Shown here in pieces: positions 30,116-33,295 of a DNA stretch of 33,295 bases. Every line of letters starts with the position of its first letter. Position 1 is the stretch's first letter. The notes under the pieces were generated by a model. The model did not search any database and was not told the origin of the DNA. It saw nothing but the letters and a program-made list of their open reading frames with translations. A program made the position numbers and the translations under genes. The stretch is from a virus: positions 1 through 33,295 of IMG/VR virus record IMGVR_UViG_3300042507_003088; one strand, 5' to 3'.

Positions 30116-30144
30116 ATATTACCATATAAACTAGCTACCTGCAA
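30116..30144 (-). promoter_or_regulatory. Possible promoter for exonuclease-thyX unit
   Basis: Read on the minus strand, TTGCAG (30144-30139), a 17-nt spacer and TAATAT (30121-30116) preceded by TGG, a TGN extended -10. The hexamers match consensus only moderately. It lies in the 66-nt gap before the exonuclease GTG. Confidence 0.45.
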
Positions 30145-30150
30145 GAATAA

Positions 30151-30603
30151 TTATGAATCAACTTTAACCTTTAATTGAGCTTTAGGTAACCAGTGTTCAA
30201 GTAAACCCATTTTAAACTCGCAGTCTGCACTCTTAATAACTACATAATTTTGTATATTTATATCTTCATCTATCCAACATACATAATTTTTGCTTCTATC
30301 CCACCTATAAATTAGTAGTGGTAGCTTCTTCATTACTGCAGCTTCTCTAGTAGTTTGTCTCCAAAAGTCTAACAGTAGCGCACTTTTAGCTGTTAGCACA
30401 TTATTCCAAGGAACTTCTTTGTGGTGTTTTGCTTCAATGCACCAAGGAAAATCAGGTTTCCAAGGAGCATAAACATCTCCCTTTAAATAAGAAAGAGCGC
30501 CCGATAAAGGCACTCTTTCAAATTGTGTTTTAAAAGTATCCGTAAATATGTCTCTTACAACATATTCATAACTCCTACCTTTTGTCTTACTTAAATTTGT
30601 CAT
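30151..30603 (-). CDS. PD-(D/E)XK nuclease, Holliday-junction-resolvase-like
   Basis: 150 residues. The nuclease core is seen as a helix with KGRSYE (Glu13), then GALSYLKGDVYAP (Asp43) and WCIEAKHH (Glu58-x-Lys60), giving the E, D and E-x-K pattern of Hjc-like and other PD-(D/E)XK enzymes. A later strand LLIYRWDRSKN fits the fold. Phages often place such a resolvase with replication genes to clear branched DNA before packaging; other endonuclease roles are possible. AAGGAG precedes the ATG by 6 nt and a promoter lies upstream. Confidence 0.75.
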   Translation of the reverse strand: MTNLSKTKGRSYEYVVRDIFTDTFKTQFERVPLSGALSYLKGDVYAPWKPDFPWCIEAKHHKEVPWNNVLTAKSALLLDFWRQTTREAAVMKKLPLLIYRWDRSKNYVCWIDEDINIQNYVVIKSADCEFKMGLLEHWLPKAQLKVKVDS

Positions 30604-30621
30604 AAATTACTCCTTGCATAA

Positions 30622-30650
30622 AACATAGCAATTTATAACCTAACAGTCAA
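30622..30650 (-). promoter_or_regulatory. Extended -10 promoter for resolvase-like gene
   Basis: On the minus strand TTGACT (30650-30645), a 17-nt spacer and TATGTT (30627-30622) preceded by TGC. The -35 is identical to that of the plus-strand promoter at 27561. It starts transcription shortly before the resolvase-like gene and may also drive the exonuclease group. Confidence 0.7.
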
Positions 30651-30659
30651 AAAAGTTTT

Positions 30660-30887
30660 TTAAAGAGTTTGCTCAAAATACCTTACTAGATCGTCATATC
30701 CTCCAAGATGTGCAGAGTATAAATAGATTTGAGGTACAGTTTTAGCTTCTGGATATCTAGCAAATAGTTCTGCCTTTAAATCTGGATCTTCTATATTCTT
30801 TTCTAGATATTGTAGGCCTTTACTGCTTAGAAGCTGTTTTGTTTTTACGCAATATGAACAATTAGTTTTTGTGTAGATTGTATACAT
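30660..30887 (-). CDS. Glutaredoxin (dithiol CSYC)
   Basis: 75 residues, a minimal glutaredoxin/NrdH-size protein. Active site Cys10-Ser-Tyr-Cys13, cis-Pro loop TVPQIY (50-55) and GGYDDL (62-67) are all present. It begins 34 nt after the ribonucleotide reductase stop, with AGGAG upstream of its ATG, so it is probably the electron donor that re-reduces the reductase's C-terminal cysteines. Confidence 0.93.
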   Translation of the reverse strand: MYTIYTKTNCSYCVKTKQLLSSKGLQYLEKNIEDPDLKAELFARYPEAKTVPQIYLYSAHLGGYDDLVRYFEQTL

Positions 30888-30921
30888 AATTTCTCCTAAA
30901 ACAGTAAAGACCGTTTATCTA

Positions 30922-33045
30922 TTAGATAGCACAACCTGTGCTATCGCAGAACTTGTTAGCATTAGCATCTTCACCTTCAGTGGTCAAAGCGCTAAAGTCT
31001 AGAGGTAAAAGTGTAGCTGCATAAGCTTCAATTTCTTCTCTAGGAGTAGAAATATATGGAGCTTGTGCATATCCGTGATCGTCTAGTGGTAATAAGCTAA
31101 CACCTTTTAATTGCTTATCGAAGCAGCTTAGCGCTCTAGCAATTTGAGACTTTTCATGGTCTCTAAAAGTTATTGTGATACTAACTTGGTTATCACTCCA
31201 CTCACGCTGTAAGTCAACAGCATTAGCAAACTGTTCCCAAATACTTACATCTTTATTACTAATAGTTCCTTTTTCATGTAAAACAGGGAAGTAAACTACA
31301 GATGTTCTAATTGGGTCGCTTACAGCAGGTTCAATTCTGTAGTTAGCTGCTCGTAGAACAGGAATTAGCTCACTGGTATTAGATACTCTAACAGTTCTGT
31401 AATAGCTTTCAGCTTCTGCATGATGAATACCTGGGAGAGCGCCTGCAACTAGAGAAACTGTTCCACTAGGCTTTACGCTAGTCTTTTTAACTGATAAAGG
31501 AATGCCTAGCCACTCAGAATATTTATGATCTAAATAGTTAATATAGCTATAAGCTCTGTCGCAGAATTCGTCTAGATACTTACGTCTTCCAACTTTTAGA
31601 ATTGCTTCTTGAATACCGCTCTGAGAAGTACCGATTCTGCGATTACGCTTAATAACGTCGTTAGTTTCTCTCCAATGTGTAGGAACTAAGGTAACTGTTT
31701 TAGCGTATAGATAAGCGAATTTCAGTGTGCGCTGGAAATCCCAATAATCATTATGCTTAGCTGGGTATGTTTCTACTAAGCAGCATAGTTCATAAGGCTC
31801 AAGCGATTGTTCTAAGCAAGGGTTGCCACCACGAACTCTGCTATCTTTCCAATCTGCTGGATCTTTCATACGGCCATAAGCTTGCATATTCTCTAACCAA
31901 GCAAAACCTGGCTCACCGTTTATGGCAATACTTTCAGCAGCTTTGGTATAATCCATGCCAATTCTAGCAAACAATGAGTTGTTAGACGCCCAGCGCCATC
32001 CACCAAACTTGTAGGCCCACTCAGCGTCTGAGTACTTTTTAGCAATTAACGCTCTTGAGTTCCAGTCACTGTTATAAGTGTTATAGTCTTCTTCGTTTAG
32101 GTCTTTTAGTTCAATAGGAGCAACTGATCCAGTTTCAACTCCGAATTGTTGCCAATCTTTCATTGTCGTAAATTCTTCATCTTCTGGCTCACCAAAAGCA
32201 ATCTCAGCAGTACGACGAACGTTTCCAGCTACAACAATCTTACCAATAATATTCATTATGTCGGTAATATCTACAGAAGTTAGTAGCGTATTTTCACTAC
32301 GAGCACGAGCGTCTAGAATATCTCTAATGCCGTAAAATCCTTGAACTAGTGGCTCTGGTCCAGAAGCTACACCGCCAAATCCTTTAATTGGTTCTCCGTA
32401 AGCACGTACCAAGCTAACATCAGGCTGAACAGGATTAGAACCTTCTTCTAAATAAGAGTCAATCAAGCAAGAGATAAGTTCTACCCAACCTTCACGGCTA
32501 TCTTCAACAGTAATAACTTCAAGATCACCAGTTGGTACTGATGAAGCTATCTTGCCAGCTCCTTTAGTATCAAAACCTACACCAACTCCTACCATGCTCA
32601 TATCCATTAAGAATGCGAACGGCTTTGATAGTTCTGCGTCAATATTTTCGGTGCTAACAAAAGCACAGTTATTTAAGCAGGCTCCACCTTTTTCCCATAC
32701 AAAGTCTGTACCCATCATCCAAAGTCCGCGACCTGGAGGAGTCCATTTAAAGTTGTATAGTCTGCCAGCTGCTTCTTCTGCTAGCTTGTGAGCGCGCTTT
32801 TCGTCCCAAGTATGTCCTGAGGTAATAGAATGAGTTTTTAGGATAGAAAACATTCCCTCAATAACTCTGACAACACATTCAGCCCATGTTTCTAGTTTTC
32901 CATTATCTTTTTTTCTGGCATATGTTCTATAATAAGTGAAAGCAGATAAACCACCATATCCCCAAATTACAGGTGTAGCATTTAATTCGTCTTTAAAAGT
33001 TTGCTTTAGTTTAAAGTTAATTGGATTTTTTCCAATTGTAATCAT
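30922..33045 (-). CDS. nrdJ: Class II (B12-dependent) ribonucleoside-triphosphate reductase, monomeric
   Basis: 707 residues, close to the 739 of the Lactobacillus leichmannii enzyme. It reduces NTPs to dNTPs with adenosylcobalamin as radical source (EC 1.17.4.2). PPGRGLWMMGTD and ACLNNCAFVST lie near 103-131. GGNPCLEQSLEPYELC gives the thiyl-radical cysteine Cys410 and redox partner Cys421, 11 apart as in the Lactobacillus enzyme (408/419). Cys127 is the probable third site, and the tail CDSTGC (Cys700, Cys705) is the re-reducing pair. AAGGAG lies 7 nt before the ATG. No intein or break is seen. Its use implies that the host supplies cobalamin. Confidence 0.93.
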   Translation of the reverse strand: MITIGKNPINFKLKQTFKDELNATPVIWGYGGLSAFTYYRTYARKKDNGKLETWAECVVRVIEGMFSILKTHSITSGHTWDEKRAHKLAEEAAGRLYNFKWTPPGRGLWMMGTDFVWEKGGACLNNCAFVSTENIDAELSKPFAFLMDMSMVGVGVGFDTKGAGKIASSVPTGDLEVITVEDSREGWVELISCLIDSYLEEGSNPVQPDVSLVRAYGEPIKGFGGVASGPEPLVQGFYGIRDILDARARSENTLLTSVDITDIMNIIGKIVVAGNVRRTAEIAFGEPEDEEFTTMKDWQQFGVETGSVAPIELKDLNEEDYNTYNSDWNSRALIAKKYSDAEWAYKFGGWRWASNNSLFARIGMDYTKAAESIAINGEPGFAWLENMQAYGRMKDPADWKDSRVRGGNPCLEQSLEPYELCCLVETYPAKHNDYWDFQRTLKFAYLYAKTVTLVPTHWRETNDVIKRNRRIGTSQSGIQEAILKVGRRKYLDEFCDRAYSYINYLDHKYSEWLGIPLSVKKTSVKPSGTVSLVAGALPGIHHAEAESYYRTVRVSNTSELIPVLRAANYRIEPAVSDPIRTSVVYFPVLHEKGTISNKDVSIWEQFANAVDLQREWSDNQVSITITFRDHEKSQIARALSCFDKQLKGVSLLPLDDHGYAQAPYISTPREEIEAYAATLLPLDFSALTTEGEDANANKFCDSTGCAI

Positions 33046-33072
33046 TTACGTTCTCCTTACGCATAAAAGAAT

Positions 33073-33098
33073 CTATCCGCTCTCTCAAGAGCGGATAG
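33073..33098 (-). terminator. 11-bp hairpin between SbcC-like and reductase genes
   Basis: CTATCCGCTCT (33073-33083) and AGAGCGGATAG (33088-33098) form a perfect 11-bp stem with a 4-nt loop, and the minus strand continues ATTCTTTTATG. The stop codon of the SbcC-like gene lies in the loop and stem. It could be an intrinsic terminator, though the T-tract is imperfect, or a leader hairpin of the reductase mRNA. Confidence 0.6.
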
Positions 33099-33295
33099 TG
33101 CTTATATTATTCTTTTTCTCAATCTCTATTCGTGGAATTAGGGGGTGAGAGTAGTCATGTGATATTAAAAAGACATTTAAGTCTTTTTCTTCTTGAAGTA
33201 CTTCAAACAAGCGTTCTTTACCTGTTTCATCTAATACTCCAGTTATTTCATCTAAAAATAGCAGGTTTATACTTTTACCGCCTATTTTAGATAAA
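33085..33295 (-). CDS. SbcC/Rad50/gp46-like recombination ATPase, C-terminal end (partial)
   Basis: Only the last 69 codons are in the window; the gene continues beyond its right edge. The visible part carries Walker B with the catalytic Glu (INLLFLDEITGVLD) and then the H-loop VFLISHDY, ending IRS at a TGA at 33085-33087. This is the C-terminal lobe of an SMC-type ABC ATPase. With a Mre11/SbcD/gp47 nuclease, such a protein resects DNA ends for recombination-dependent replication. The partner gene may lie outside the window. Confidence 0.8.
   Translation of the reverse strand, partial: LSKIGGKSINLLFLDEITGVLDETGKERLFEVLQEEKDLNVFLISHDYSHPLIPRIEIEKKNNISTIRS

Overview
This window is about 33 kb of an AT-rich tailed phage genome (Caudoviricetes). 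The tail genes point to a long, flexible, non-contractile (siphovirus) tail. They follow the lambda order: connector, terminator, tube, G/GT chaperones, tape measure, M, L, K, I, J. No sheath, baseplate wedge, integrase or repressor is visible. An Rz/Rz1 spanin pair whose Rz1 carries a lipobox implies a Gram-negative host with an outer membrane. The host cannot be named from the sequence.

The plus strand from 25 to 28143 is the late region. It opens with a glycosyltransferase-like gene and a small unknown gene. Next come a gp6-like head-tail connector interrupted by a LamG-like domain, a tail-completion-like protein and, behind its own extended -10 promoter, the tail terminator. The major tail tube protein follows, then a folded intergenic RNA with a terminator-like end. 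After it are the tail chaperones G and GT, joined by a canonical -1 frameshift signal. The tape measure gene is very long (3945 codons) and holds about 20 tandem 27-residue repeats. Tail-tip genes follow: M-like, an enlarged L-like protein with a four-cysteine C-terminus, a stand-alone JAMM peptidase (half of lambda K), I-like, a J-like hub and a separate 1051-residue tip/fibre protein. Rz/Rz1 come next, and the region ends with two small unknown genes carrying their own strong promoter and a shared terminator.

The minus strand from 33295 down to 28175 is a replication, recombination and nucleotide-supply region: the C-terminus of an SbcC/Rad50/gp46-like ATPase, a B12-dependent (class II) ribonucleotide reductase, a dithiol glutaredoxin, a PD-(D/E)XK resolvase-like nuclease, a FEN-type 5'-3' exonuclease, flavin-dependent thymidylate synthase ThyX and a monothiol-like glutaredoxin-fold protein. 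The reductase, its likely electron donor and ThyX together supply dNTPs and dTMP; the nucleases and ATPase process replication and recombination intermediates. The two transcription units converge on a bidirectional terminator at 28147-28173. Promoters in both halves look like host sigma-70 sites with a TGN extended -10.

The most unusual object is the 115-nt element at 5271-5385. It has two hairpins with perfectly complementary 7-nt loop segments, the second enclosed by an 11-bp stem that ends in six T's.
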